In this document: positions 43,301 through 54,300 of the stretch, one piece after another
How positions within the stretch are numbered: the first letter of the stretch is position 1
Layout: each line of letters opens with the position of its first letter
Source: Thereva unica
Lineage: Eukaryota > Arthropoda > Insecta > Diptera > Therevidae
Length of the DNA: 64,000 bases
Direction of reading: 5' to 3'
Assembly (NCBI GenBank): GCA_949987705.1
Contig: CATLJY010000934.1
Coordinates: 1-64,000, forward strand
The notes under the pieces: generated by a model
What the model saw: only the letters and a program-made list of their open reading frames with translations
What the model was told of the DNA's origin: nothing
Database searches by the model: none
Position numbers and translations under genes: made by a program

Positions 43301-45197
43301 AATTTCGATGAATAAAGTGAATTTAGGTTATTTTCGATGTATTTGATGAATGTACTTAATTTCGATGAATAAAGTGAATTTAAGTTATTTTCGATGTATT
43401 TGATGAATATAACTTAATTTCGATGAATAAAGTGAATTTAGGTTATTTTCGATGTATTTGATGAATATAACTTAATTTCGATGAATAAAGTGAATTTAAG
43501 TTATTTTCGATGTATTTGATGAATGTAACTTAATTTCGATGAATAAAGTGAATTTAGGTTATTTTCGATGTATTTGATGAATGTAACTTAATTTCGATGA
43601 ATAAAGTGAATTTAGGTTATTTTCGATGTATTTGATGAATGTAACTTAATTTCGATGAATAAAGTGAATTTAAGTTATTTTCGATGTATTTGATGAATAT
43701 AACTTAATTTCGATGAATAAAGTGAATTTAGGTTATTTTCGATGTATTTGATGAATGTAACTTAATTTCGATGAATAAAGTGAATTTAAGTTATTTTCGA
43801 TGTATTTGATGAATATAACTTAATTTCGATGAATAAAGTGAATTTAGGTTATTTTCGATGTATTTGATGAATGTAACTTAATTTCGATGAATAAAGTGAA
43901 TTTAGGTTATTTTCGATTTATTTGATGAATGTAACTTAATTTCGATGAATAAAGTGAATTTAAGTTATTTTCGATGTATTTGATGAATATAACTTAATTT
44001 CGATGAATAAAGTGAATTTAGGTTATTTTCGATGTATTTGATGAATATAACTTAATTTCGATGAATAAAGTGAATTTAGGTTATTTTCGATGTATTTGAT
44101 GAATGTAACTTAATTTCGATGAATAAAGTGAATTTAAGTTATTTTCGATGTATTTGATGAATATAACTTAATTTCGATGAATAAAGTGAATTTAGGTTAT
44201 TTTCGATGTATTTGATGAATGTAACTTAATTTCGATGAATAAAGTGAATTTAGGTTATTTTCGATGTATTTGATGAATGTAACTTAATTTCGATGAATAA
44301 AGTGAATTTAAGTTATTTTCGATGTATTTGATGAATGTAACTTAATTTCGATGAATAAAGTGAATTTAGGTTATTTTCGATGTATTTGATGAATGTAACT
44401 TAATTTCGATGAATAAAGTGAATTTAGGTTATTTTCGATGTATTTGATGAATGTAACTTAATTTCGATGAATAAAGTGAATTTAAGTTATTTTCGATGTA
44501 TTTGATGAATATAACTTAATTTCGATGAATAAAGTGAATTTAGGTTATTTTCGATGTATTTGATGAATGTAACTTAATTTCGATGAATAAAGTGAATTTA
44601 AGTTATTTTCGATGTATTTGATGAATGTAACTTAATTTCGATGAATAAAGTGAATTTAGGTTATTTTCGATGTATTTGATGAATGTAACTTAATTTCGAT
44701 GAATAAAGTGAATTTAGGTTATTTTCGATGTATTTGATGAATGTAACTTAATTTCGATGAATAAAGTGAATTTAAGTTATTTTCGATGTATTTGATGAAT
44801 ATAACTTAATTTCGATGAATAAAGTGAATTTAGGTTATTTTCGATGTATTTGATGAATATAACTTAATTTCGATGAATAAAGTGAATTTAGGTTATTTTC
44901 GATGTATTTGATGAATGTAACTTAATTTCGATGAATAAAGTGAATTTAAGTTATTTTCGATGTATTTGATGAATATAACTTAATTTCGATGAATAAAGTG
45001 AATTTAGGTTATTTTCGATGTATTTGATGAATATAACTTAATTTCGATGAATAAAGTGAATTTAGGTTATTTTCGATGTATTTGATGAATGTAACTTAAT
45101 TTCGATGAATAAAGTGAATTTAGGTTATTTTCGATGTACTCGATGAATATAACTTAATTTCGATGAATAAAGTGAATTTAAGTTATTTTCGATGTAT
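34349..45197 (-). repeat. 58-bp satellite array, right arm proximal part (reverse orientation)
   Basis: The same 58-bp monomer, reverse-complemented on this strand: units read ATTTGATGAATGTAAC, then TTAATTTCGATGAATAAAG, then TGAATTTAGGTTATTTTCG. About 187 monomers lie before the first insert. This part is dominated by linker ATTTGAT and contains few CTCGAT (= GAGT) linkers. The reverse-complement forms of the CGC and AAACTAAG variants are almost absent; one clear case lies near 36,110-36,130. It is therefore a more homogeneous subfamily domain than the distal parts of either arm. No gene or other element is seen in it. Confidence 0.98.
37571..42170 (-). repeat. Block of about 15 monomers duplicated at 3,711-bp spacing
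   Basis: From the GAATAGAG monomer at 37,571 to about 38,460, and from 41,282 to about 42,170, the same ordered run of variant monomers occurs: a CTC-linked pair with GAACTTAAG, a run of GTTAGG-type units, another GAATAGAG, and so on. 3,711 is 64 x 58 minus 1. A shorter relative of its start lies at 40,238, which is 18 monomers (1,044 bp) before 41,282. The regions between the blocks do not match at this spacing, so this is a dispersed duplication inside the array rather than a clean tandem unit. Confidence 0.65.
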
Positions 45198-45215
45198 GTA
45201 TATTTGTTGGTTGAT

Positions 45216-45262
45216 GAAATTCAACTCGTTTCAGGAGGCATAACACTCCAGCGAGTTGTTTC
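45216..45262 (+). other. Stem-loop in left half of insert copy 1
   Basis: CAACTCG (45,222-45,228) is a perfect reverse complement of CGAGTTG (45,252-45,258). Outside it GAAA (45,216-45,219) can pair with TTTC (45,259-45,262) across a 2-nt bulge, and inside it GGAG (45,234-45,237) can pair with CTCC (45,246-45,249). As RNA this would make a multi-step hairpin. The pairing is seen in sequence; a functional fold is inference. The same elements lie at 51,064-51,110 in copy 2. Confidence 0.5.
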
Positions 45263-45348
45263 TCGATGCCCCGATGTCAAAGTCGCACTAGTAATGGTTG
45301 GAAGTAGGTGGACTAAAAAAAAAAAAAAAAAATATCGCGGGTGGGTTG

Positions 45349-45387
45349 TGGCAGTTCCTTCCTTCCCCGACTAGAGCTGCTGTTCGA
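45349..45387 (+). promoter_or_regulatory. Weak A-box/B-box-like pair in right half of insert
   Basis: TGGCAGTT at 45,349-45,356 loosely resembles a pol III A box, and GTTCGA at 45,382-45,387 matches the core of the B-box consensus GGTTCGANNCC. They lie about 33 bp apart and start at about +17 and +50 of the part following the A18 tract, which is close to tRNA spacing. The A box lacks the usual two spacer bases, and the CC after the B-box core is TT. The sense strand of the insert has no TTTT terminator. This is a weak hint of tRNA-derived SINE ancestry, not a firm call. Confidence 0.2.
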
Positions 45388-45453
45388 CATTGCACTCTAT
45401 ACGAATAAAATAGATTGTCAACAGTATAAAGGGCCTTTCCTGAGACTCTAGTC
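45369..45453 (+). other. 8-bp inverted repeat spanning the right half of insert copy 1
   Basis: GACTAGAG at 45,369-45,376 is the exact reverse complement of CTCTAGTC at 45,446-45,453, with about 69 bp between them. It brackets both polyadenylation-signal-like motifs. The copy in the second insert is at 51,218-51,225 and 51,295-51,302. An 8-bp match over this distance could be chance; I list it because the left half also closes with a stem. Confidence 0.35.
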
Positions 45454-45478
45454 TTTCACATAAAAAAAAAAAAAAAAA

Positions 45479-48400
45479 TTTGATGAATGTAACTTAATTT
45501 CGATGAATAAAGTGAATTTAAGTTATTTTCGATGTACTCGATGAATATAACTTAATTTCGATGAATAAAGTGAATTTAAGTTATTTTCGATGTATTTGAT
45601 GAATGTAACTTAATTTCGATGAATAAAGTGAATTTAGGTTATTTTCGATGTATTTGATGAATGTAACTTAATTTCGATGAATAAAGTGAATTTAGGTTAT
45701 TTTCGATGTATTTGATGAATGTAACTTAATTTCGATGAATAGAGTGAACTTAAGTTATTTTCGATGTACTCGATGAATATAACTTAATTTCGATGAATAA
45801 AGTGAATTTAAGTTATTTTCGATGTATTTGATGAATGTAACTTAATTTCGATGAATAAAGTGAATTTAGGTTATTTTCGATGTATTTGATGAATGTAACT
45901 TAATTTCGATGAATAAAGTGAATTTAGGTTATTTTCGATGTATTTGATGAATGTAACTTAATTTCGATGAATAAAGTGAATTTAAGTTATTTTCGATGTA
46001 TTTGATGAATATAACTTAATTTCGATGAATAAAGTGAATTTAGGTTATTTTCGATGTATTTGATGAATATAACTTAATTTCGATGAATAAAGTGAATTTA
46101 GGTTATTTTCGATGTATTTGATGAATATAACTTAATTTCGATTAATAAAGTGAATTTAGGTTATTTTCGATGTATTTGATGAATATAACTTAATTTCGAT
46201 GAATAAAGTGAATTTAGGTTATTTTCGATGTATTTGATGAATGTAACTTAATTTCGATGAATAAAGTGAATTTAGGTTATTTTCGATGTATTTGATGAAT
46301 GTAACTTAATTTCGATGAATAAAGTGAATTTAAGTTATTTTCGATGTATTTGATGAATATAACTTAATTTCGATGAATAAAGTGAATTTAAGTTATTTTC
46401 GATGTATTTGATGAATATAACTTAATTTCAATGAATAGAGTGAATTTAGGTTATTTTCGATGTATTTGATGAATATAACTTAATTTCGATGAATAAAGTG
46501 AATTTAGGTTATTTTCGATGTAATTGATGAATATAACTTAATTTCGATGAATAAAGTGAATTTAGGTTATTTTCGATGTATTTGATGAATGTAACTTAAT
46601 TTCGATGAATAAAGTGAATTTAGGTTATTTTCGATGTATTTGATGAATGTAACTTAATTTCGATGAATAAAGTGAATTTACGTTATTTTCGATGTATTTG
46701 ATGAATGTAACTTAATTTAGATGAATAAAGTGAACTTAAGTTATTTTCGATGTATTTGATGAATATAATTAATTTCGATGAATAAAGTGAATTTAGGTTA
46801 TTTTCGATGTACTCGATGAATATAACTTAATTTCGATGAATAAAGTGAATTTAAGTTATTTTCGATGTATTTGATGAATATAACTTAGTTTCGATGAATA
46901 AAGCGAATTTAAGTTATTTTCTATGTACTCGATGAATATAACTTAATTTCGATGAATAAAGTGAATTTAGGTTATTTTCGATGTATTTGATGAATGTAAC
47001 TTAATTTCGATGAATAAAGTGAATTTAGGTTATTTTCGATGTACTCGATGAATATAACTTAATTTCGATGAATAAAGTGAATTTAAGTTATTTTCGATGT
47101 ATTTGATGAATATAACTTAATTTCGATGAATAAAGTGAATTTAGGTTATTTTCGATGTATTTGATGAATGTAACTTAATTTCGATGAATAAAGTGAATTT
47201 AGGTTATTTTCGATGTACTCGATGAATGTAACTTAATTTCGATGAATAGAGTGAATTTAAGTTATTTTCGATGTATTTGATGAATGTAACTTAATTTCAA
47301 TGAATAAAGTGAATTTAAGTTATTTTCGATGTATTTGATGAATATAACTTAATTTCGATGAATAAAGTGAATTTAGGTTATTTTCGATGTATTTGATGAA
47401 TGTAACTTAATTTCGATGAATAAAGTGAATTTAAGTTATTTTCGATGTATTTGATGAATGTAACTTAATTTCGATGAATAAAGCGAATTTAAGTTATTTT
47501 CGATGTATTTGATGAATATAACTTAGTTTCGATGAATAAAGTGAATTTAAGTTATTTTCGATGTACTCGATGAATATAACTTAATTTCGATGAATAAAGT
47601 GAATTTAGGTTATTTTCGATGTATTTGATGAATGTAACTTAATTTCGATGAATAAAGTGAATTTAGGTTATTTTCGATGTACTCGATGAATATAACTTAA
47701 TTTCGATGAATAAAGTGAATTTAGGTTATTTTCGATGTATTTGATGAATATAACTTAATTTCGATGAATAAAGTGAATTTAAGTTATTTTCGATGTATTT
47801 GATGAATGTAACTTAATTTCGATGAATAAAGTGAATTTAAGTTATTTTCGATGTATTTGATGAATATAACTTAATTTCGATGAATAAAGTGAATTTAGGT
47901 TATTTTCGATGTATTTGATGAATGTAACTTAATTTCGATGAATAGAGTGAATTTAAGTTATTTTCGATGTATTTGATGAATGTAACTTAATTTCGATGAA
48001 TAAAGTGAATTTAAGTTATTTTCGATGTATTTGATGAATATAACTTAATTTCGATGAATAAAGTGAATTTAGGTTATTTTCGATGTATTTGATGAATGTA
48101 ACTTAATTTCGATGAATAGAGTGAACTTAAGTTATTTTCGATGTACTCGATGAATATAACTTAATTTCGATGAATAAAGTGAATTTAGGTTATTTTCGAT
48201 GTATTTGATGAATATAACTTAATTTCGATGAATAAAGTGAACTTAAGTTATTTTCGATGTATTTGATGAATATAACTTAATTTCGATGAATAAAGTGAAT
48301 TTAAGTTATTTTCGATGTACTCGATGAATATAACTTAATTTCGATGAATAAAGTGAATTTAAGTTATTTTCGATGTATTTGATGAATATAACTTAGTTTC

Positions 48401-51045
48401 GATGAATAAAGCGAATTTTAGTTATTTTCGATGTACTCGATGAATATAACTTAATTTCGATGAATAAAGTGAATTTAGGTTATTTTCGATGTATTTGATG
48501 AATGTAACTTAATTTCGATGAATAGAGTGAACTTAAGTTATTTTCGATGTACTCGATGAATATAACTTAATTTCGATGAATAAAGTGAATTTAAGTTATT
48601 TTCGATGTATTTGATGAATGTAACTTAATTTCGATGAATAAAGTGAATTTAGGTTATTTTCGATGTATTTGATGAATGTAACTTAATTTCGATGAATAAA
48701 GTGAATTTAGGTTATTTTCGATGTATTTGATGAATGTAACTTAATTTCGATGAATAAAGTGAATTTAAGTTATTTTCGATGTATTTGATGAATATAACTT
48801 AATTTCGATGAATAAAGTGAATTTAGGTTATTTTCGATGTATTTGATGAATATAACTTAATTTCGATGAATAAAGTGAATTTAGGTTATTTTCGATGTAT
48901 TTGATGAATATAACTTAATTTCGATTAATAAAGTGAATTTAGGTTATTTTCGATGTATTTGATGAATATAACTTAATTTCGATGAATAAAGTGAATTTAG
49001 GTTATTTTCGATGTATTTGATGAATGTAACTTAATTTCGATGAATAAAGTGAATTTAGGTTATTTTCGATGTATTTGATGAATGTAACTTAATTTCGATG
49101 AATAAAGTGAATTTAAGTTATTTTCGATGTATTTGATGAATATAACTTAATTTCGATGAATAAAGTGAATTTAAGTTATTTTCGATGTATTTGATGAATA
49201 TAACTTAATTTCAATGAATAGAGTGAATTTAGGTTATTTTCGATGTATTTGATGAATATAACTTAATTTCGATGAATAAAGTGAATTTAGGTTATTTTCG
49301 ATGTAATTGATGAATATAACTTAATTTCGATGAATAAAGTGAATTTAGGTTATTTTCGATGTATTTGATGAATGTAACTTAATTTCGATGAATAAAGTGA
49401 ATTTAGGTTATTTTCGATGTATTTGATGAATGTAACTTAATTTCGATGAATAAAGTGAATTTACGTTATTTTCGATGTATTTGATGAATGTAACTTAATT
49501 TCGATGAATAAAGTGAACTTAAGTTATTTTCGATGTATTTGATGAATATAATTAATTTCGATGAATAAAGTGAATTTAGGTTATTTTCGATGTACTCGAT
49601 GAATATAACTTAATTTCGATGAATAAAGTGAATTTAAGTTATTTTCGATGTATTTGATGAATATAACTTAGTTTCGATGAATAAAGCGAATTTAAGTTAT
49701 TTTCTATGTACTCGATGAATATAACTTAATTTCGATGAATAAAGTGAATTTAGGTTATTTTCGATGTATTTGATGAATGTAACTTAATTTCGATGAATAA
49801 AGTGAATTTAGGTTATTTTCGATGTACTCGATGAATATAACTTAATTTCGATGAATAAAGTGAATTTAAGTTATTTTCGATGTATTTGATGAATATAACT
49901 TAATTTCGATGAATAAAGTGAATTTAGGTTATTTTCGATGTATTTGATGAATGTAACTTAATTTCGATGAATAAAGTGAATTTAGGTTATTTTCGATGTA
50001 CTCGATGAATGTAACTTAATTTCGATGAATAGAGTGAATTTAAGTTATTTTCGATGTATTTGATGAATGTAACTTAATTTCAATGAATAAAGTGAATTTA
50101 AGTTATTTTCGATGTATTTGATGAATATAACTTAATTTCGATGAATAAAGTGAATTTAGGTTATTTTCGATGTATTTGATGAATGTAACTTAATTTCGAT
50201 GAATAAAGTGAATTTAAGTTATTTTCGATGTATTTGATGAATGTAACTTAATTTCGATGAATAAAGCGAATTTAAGTTATTTTCGATGTATTTGATGAAT
50301 ATAACTTAGTTTCGATGAATAAAGTGAATTTAAGTTATTTTCGATGTACTCGATGAATATAACTTAATTTCGATGAATAAAGTGAATTTAGGTTATTTTC
50401 GATGTATTTGATGAATGTAACTTAATTTCGATGAATAAAGTGAATTTAGGTTATTTTCGATGTACTCGATGAATATAACTTAATTTCGATGAATAAAGTG
50501 AATTTAGGTTATTTTCGATGTATTTGATGAATATAACTTAATTTCGATGAATAAAGTGAATTTAAGTTATTTTCGATGTATTTGATGAATGTAACTTAAT
50601 TTCGATGAATAAAGTGAATTTAAGTTATTTTCGATGTATTTGATGAATATAACTTAATTTCGATGAATAAAGTGAATTTAGGTTATTTTCGATGTATTTG
50701 ATGAATATAACTTAATTTCGATGAATAAAGTGAATTTAGGTTATTTTCGATGTATTTGATGAATGTAACTTAATTTCGATGAATAAAGTGAATTTAAGTT
50801 ATTTTCGATGTATTTGATGAATATAACTTAATTTCGATGAATAAAGTGAATTTAGGTTATTTTCGATGTATTTGATGAATATAACTTAATTTCGATGAAT
50901 AAAGTGAATTTAGGTTATTTTCGATGTATTTGATGAATGTAACTTAATTTCGATGAATAAAGTGAATTTAGGTTATTTTCGATGTACTCGATGAATATAA
51001 CTTAATTTCGATGAATAAAGTGAATTTAAGTTATTTTCGATGTAT
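45479..51045 (-). repeat. 58-bp satellite array between the two inserts
   Basis: About 96 reverse-orientation monomers. The segment contains two versions of a 48-monomer higher-order block and carries private marker variants: TTTCGATTAATAAAG near 46,140 and 48,923, GATGTAATTGATG near 46,521 and 49,304, TTTTCTATGTACTC near 46,921 and 49,704, and TTTACGTTATT near 46,680 and 49,463. One monomer per block lacks a base (ATAATTAATTT in place of ATAACTTAATTT), which explains a 2,783-bp rather than 2,784-bp spacing. No coding sequence is seen. Confidence 0.98.
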
Positions 51046-51326
51046 GTATATTTGTTGGTTGATGAAATTCAACTCGTTTCAGGAGGCATAACACTCCAGC
51101 GAGTTGTTTCTCGATGCCCCGATGTCAAAGTCGCACTAGTAATGGTTGGAAGTAGGTGGACTAAAAAAAAAAAAAAAAAAATATCGCGGGTGGGTTGTGG
51201 CAGTTCCTTCCTTCCCCGACTAGAGCTGCTGTTCGACATTGCACTCTATACGAATAAAATAGATTGTCAACAGTATAAAGGGCCTTTCCTGAGACTCTAG
51301 TCTTTCACATAAAAAAAAAAAAAAAA
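51046..51326 (+). mobile_element. Poly(A)-tailed retroposon-like insert, copy 2
   Basis: Base-for-base the same as the copy at 45,198 except for homopolymer lengths: the internal tract is A19 (51,163-51,181) instead of A18, and the tail is A16 (51,311-51,326) instead of A17. It sits at the same position in the same monomer, and flanking variant monomers match on both sides. It therefore arose by duplication of the surrounding satellite DNA (spacing 5,848 bp), not by a second insertion. AATAAA is at 51,253-51,258. Confidence 0.75.
51064..51110 (+). other. Stem-loop in left half of insert copy 2
   Basis: Same pairing as in the first insert, shifted by 5,848 bp: CAACTCG at 51,070-51,076 with CGAGTTG at 51,100-51,106. 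Because the two inserts are recent duplicates, conservation here is not independent evidence for a structure. Confidence 0.5.
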
Positions 51327-54300
51327 TTTGATGAATGTAACTTAATTTCGATGAATAAAGTGAATTTAAGTTATTTTCGATGTACTCGATGAATATAACT
51401 TAATTTCGATGAATAAAGTGAATTTAAGTTATTTTCGATGTATTTGATGAATGTAACTTAATTTCGATGAATAAAGTGAATTTAGGTTATTTTCGATGTA
51501 TTTGATGAATGTAACTTAATTTCGATGAATAAAGTGAATTTAGGTTATTTTCGATGTATTTGATGAATGTAACTTAATTTCGATGAATAGAGTGAACTTA
51601 AGTTATTTTCGATGTACTCGATGAATATAACTTAATTTCGATGAATAAAGTGAATTTAAGTTATTTTCGATGTATTTGATGAATGTAACTTAATTTCGAT
51701 GAATAAAGTGAATTTAGGTTATTTTCGATGTATTTGATGAATGTAACTTAATTTCGATGAATAAAGTGAATTTAGGTTATTTTCGATGTATTTGATGAAT
51801 GTAACTTAATTTCGATGAATAAAGTGAATTTAAGTTATTTTCGATGTATTTGATGAATATAACTTAATTTCGATGAATAAAGTGAATTTAGGTTATTTTC
51901 GATGTATTTGATGAATATAACTTAATTTCGATGAATAAAGTGAATTTAGGTTATTTTCGATGTATTTGATGAATATAACTTAATTTCGATTAATAAAGTG
52001 AATTTAGGTTATTTTCGATGTATTTGATGAATATAACTTAATTTCGATGAATAAAGTGAATTTAGGTTATTTTCGATGTATTTGATGAATGTAACTTAAT
52101 TTCGATGAATAAAGTGAATTTAGGTTATTTTCGATGTATTTGATGAATGTAACTTAATTTCGATGAATAAAGTGAATTTAAGTTATTTTCGATGTATTTG
52201 ATGAATATAACTTAATTTCGATGAATAAAGTGAATTTAAGTTATTTTCGATGTATTTGATGAATATAACTTAATTTCAATGAATAGAGTGAATTTAGGTT
52301 ATTTTCGATGTATTTGATGAATATAACTTAATTTCGATGAATAAAGTGAATTTAGGTTATTTTCGATGTAATTGATGAATATAACTTAATTTCGATGAAT
52401 AAAGTGAATTTAGGTTATTTTCGATGTATTTGATGAATGTAACTTAATTTCGATGAATAAAGTGAATTTAGGTTATTTTCGATGTATTTGATGAATGTAA
52501 CTTAATTTCGATGAATAAAGTGAATTTACGTTATTTTCGATGTATTTGATGAATGTAACTTAATTTCGATGAATAAAGTGAACTTAAGTTATTTTCGATG
52601 TATTTGATGAATATAATTAATTTCGATGAATAAAGTGAATTTAGGTTATTTTCGATGTACTCGATGAATATAACTTAATTTCGATGAATAAAGTGAATTT
52701 AAGTTATTTTCGATGTATTTGATGAATATAACTTAGTTTCGATGAATAAAGCGAATTTAAGTTATTTTCTATGTACTCGATGAATATAACTTAATTTCGA
52801 TGAATAAAGTGAATTTAGGTTATTTTCGATGTATTTGATGAATGTAACTTAATTTCGATGAATAAAGTGAATTTAGGTTATTTTCGATGTACTCGATGAA
52901 TATAACTTAATTTCGATGAATAAAGTGAATTTAAGTTATTTTCGATGTATTTGATGAATATAACTTAATTTCGATGAATAAAGTGAATTTAGGTTATTTT
53001 CGATGTATTTGATGAATGTAACTTAATTTCGATGAATAAAGTGAATTTAGGTTATTTTCGATGTACTCGATGAATGTAACTTAATTTCGATGAATAGAGT
53101 GAATTTAAGTTATTTTCGATGTATTTGATGAATGTAACTTAATTTCAATGAATAAAGTGAATTTAAGTTATTTTCGATGTATTTGATGAATATAACTTAA
53201 TTTCGATGAATAAAGTGAATTTAGGTTATTTTCGATGTATTTGATGAATGTAACTTAATTTCGATGAATAAAGTGAATTTAAGTTATTTTCGATGTATTT
53301 GATGAATGTAACTTAATTTCGATGAATAAAGCGAATTTAAGTTATTTTCGATGTATTTGATGAATATAACTTAGTTTCGATGAATAAAGTGAATTTAAGT
53401 TATTTTCGATGTACTCGATGAATATAACTTAATTTCGATGAATAAAGTGAATTTAGGTTATTTTCGATGTATTTGATGAATGTAACTTAATTTCGATGAA
53501 TAAAGTGAATTTAGGTTATTTTCGATGTACTCGATGAATATAACTTAATTTCGATGAATAAAGTGAATTTAGGTTATTTTCGATGTATTTGATGAATATA
53601 ACTTAATTTCGATGAATAAAGTGAATTTAAGTTATTTTCGATGTATTTGATGAATGTAACTTAATTTCGATGAATAAAGTGAATTTAAGTTATTTTCGAT
53701 GTATTTGATGAATATAACTTAATTTCGATGAATAAAGTGAATTTAGGTTATTTTCGATGTATTTGATGAATGTAACTTAATTTCGATGAATAGAGTGAAT
53801 TTAAGTTATTTTCGATGTATTTGATGAATGTAACTTAATTTCGATGAATAAAGTGAATTTAAGTTATTTTCGATGTATTTGATGAATATAACTTAATTTC
53901 GATGAATAAAGTGAATTTAGGTTATTTTCGATGTATTTGATGAATGTAACTTAATTTCGATGAATAGAGTGAACTTAAGTTATTTTCGATGTACTCGATG
54001 AATATAACTTAATTTCGATGAATAAAGTGAATTTAGGTTATTTTCGATGTATTTGATGAATATAACTTAATTTCGATAAATAAAGTGAACTTAAGTTATT
54101 TTCGATGTATTTGATGAATATAACTTAATTTCGATGAATAAAGTGAATTTAAGTTATTTTCGATGTACTCGATGAATATAACTTAATTTCGATGAATAAA
54201 GTGAATTTAAGTTATTTTCGATGTATTTGATGAATATAACTTAGTTTCGATGAATAAAGCGAATTTTAGTTATTTTCGATGTACTCGATGAATATAACTT

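Larger units (their letters stand above)
45198..45478 (+). mobile_element. Poly(A)-tailed retroposon-like insert, copy 1 (family unknown)
   Basis: A 281-bp non-satellite block of much higher GC interrupts a monomer at CGATGTAT / TTTGATGAA. It ends in A17 (45,462-45,478) preceded by AATAAA at 45,404-45,409 and TATAAA at 45,425-45,430, which suggests a reverse-transcribed polyadenylated RNA or SINE-like element. An internal A18 tract (45,315-45,332) divides it into a 135-bp left part and a 146-bp right part, so it looks bipartite. The two parts show no obvious similarity to each other. Relative to monomer phase the net gain is 282 bp, so any target-site duplication is at most 2 bp (AT). The first 25 bp or so are AT-rich and contain TTGATGAA, so the exact 5' end is uncertain. 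I do not recognise the family; no reverse transcriptase or other enzyme is encoded. Confidence 0.7.

Noticed and set aside
34351..45190. Second satellite family in the right arm
   Set aside because: The different-looking unit is simply the reverse complement of the left-arm monomer, with the same variant sites.
45198..45262. Hammerhead-type self-cleaving ribozyme in the insert, suggested by TTGATGAAA and GTTTC
   Set aside because: The required CTGATGA...GAAA core with a cleavage-site triplet and three closing stems is not present; the visible CAACTCG/CGAGTTG hairpin does not fit that fold.
45192..45374. 60-codon open frame starting in the satellite and running through the first insert
   Set aside because: The ATG comes from the satellite motif CGATGTAT, the frame passes through the A18 tract as lysines, and it stops in the right half of the insert. 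One base of A-run slippage changes the product. No domain, signal peptide or Kozak-type context is seen; this is a chance frame in a retroposon-like block.
45404..45430. Functional polyadenylation signal of a host gene
   Set aside because: AATAAA lies about 53 bp upstream of the tail, farther than usual. TATAAA at about 32 bp is closer, but there is no gene upstream, so I keep it only as supporting evidence for an RNA origin of the insert.
45198..45478. tRNA gene inside the insert
   Set aside because: Only a weak A-box-like string and a B-box core are present; no cloverleaf with a 7-bp acceptor stem and anticodon loop can be drawn.
51040..51300. 86-codon open frame in the second insert
   Set aside because: Same start and first 46 or so codons as the frame at 45,192. 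It is longer only because A19 replaces A18 and shifts the frame. The C-terminal part therefore differs completely between two otherwise identical copies, which argues against coding.
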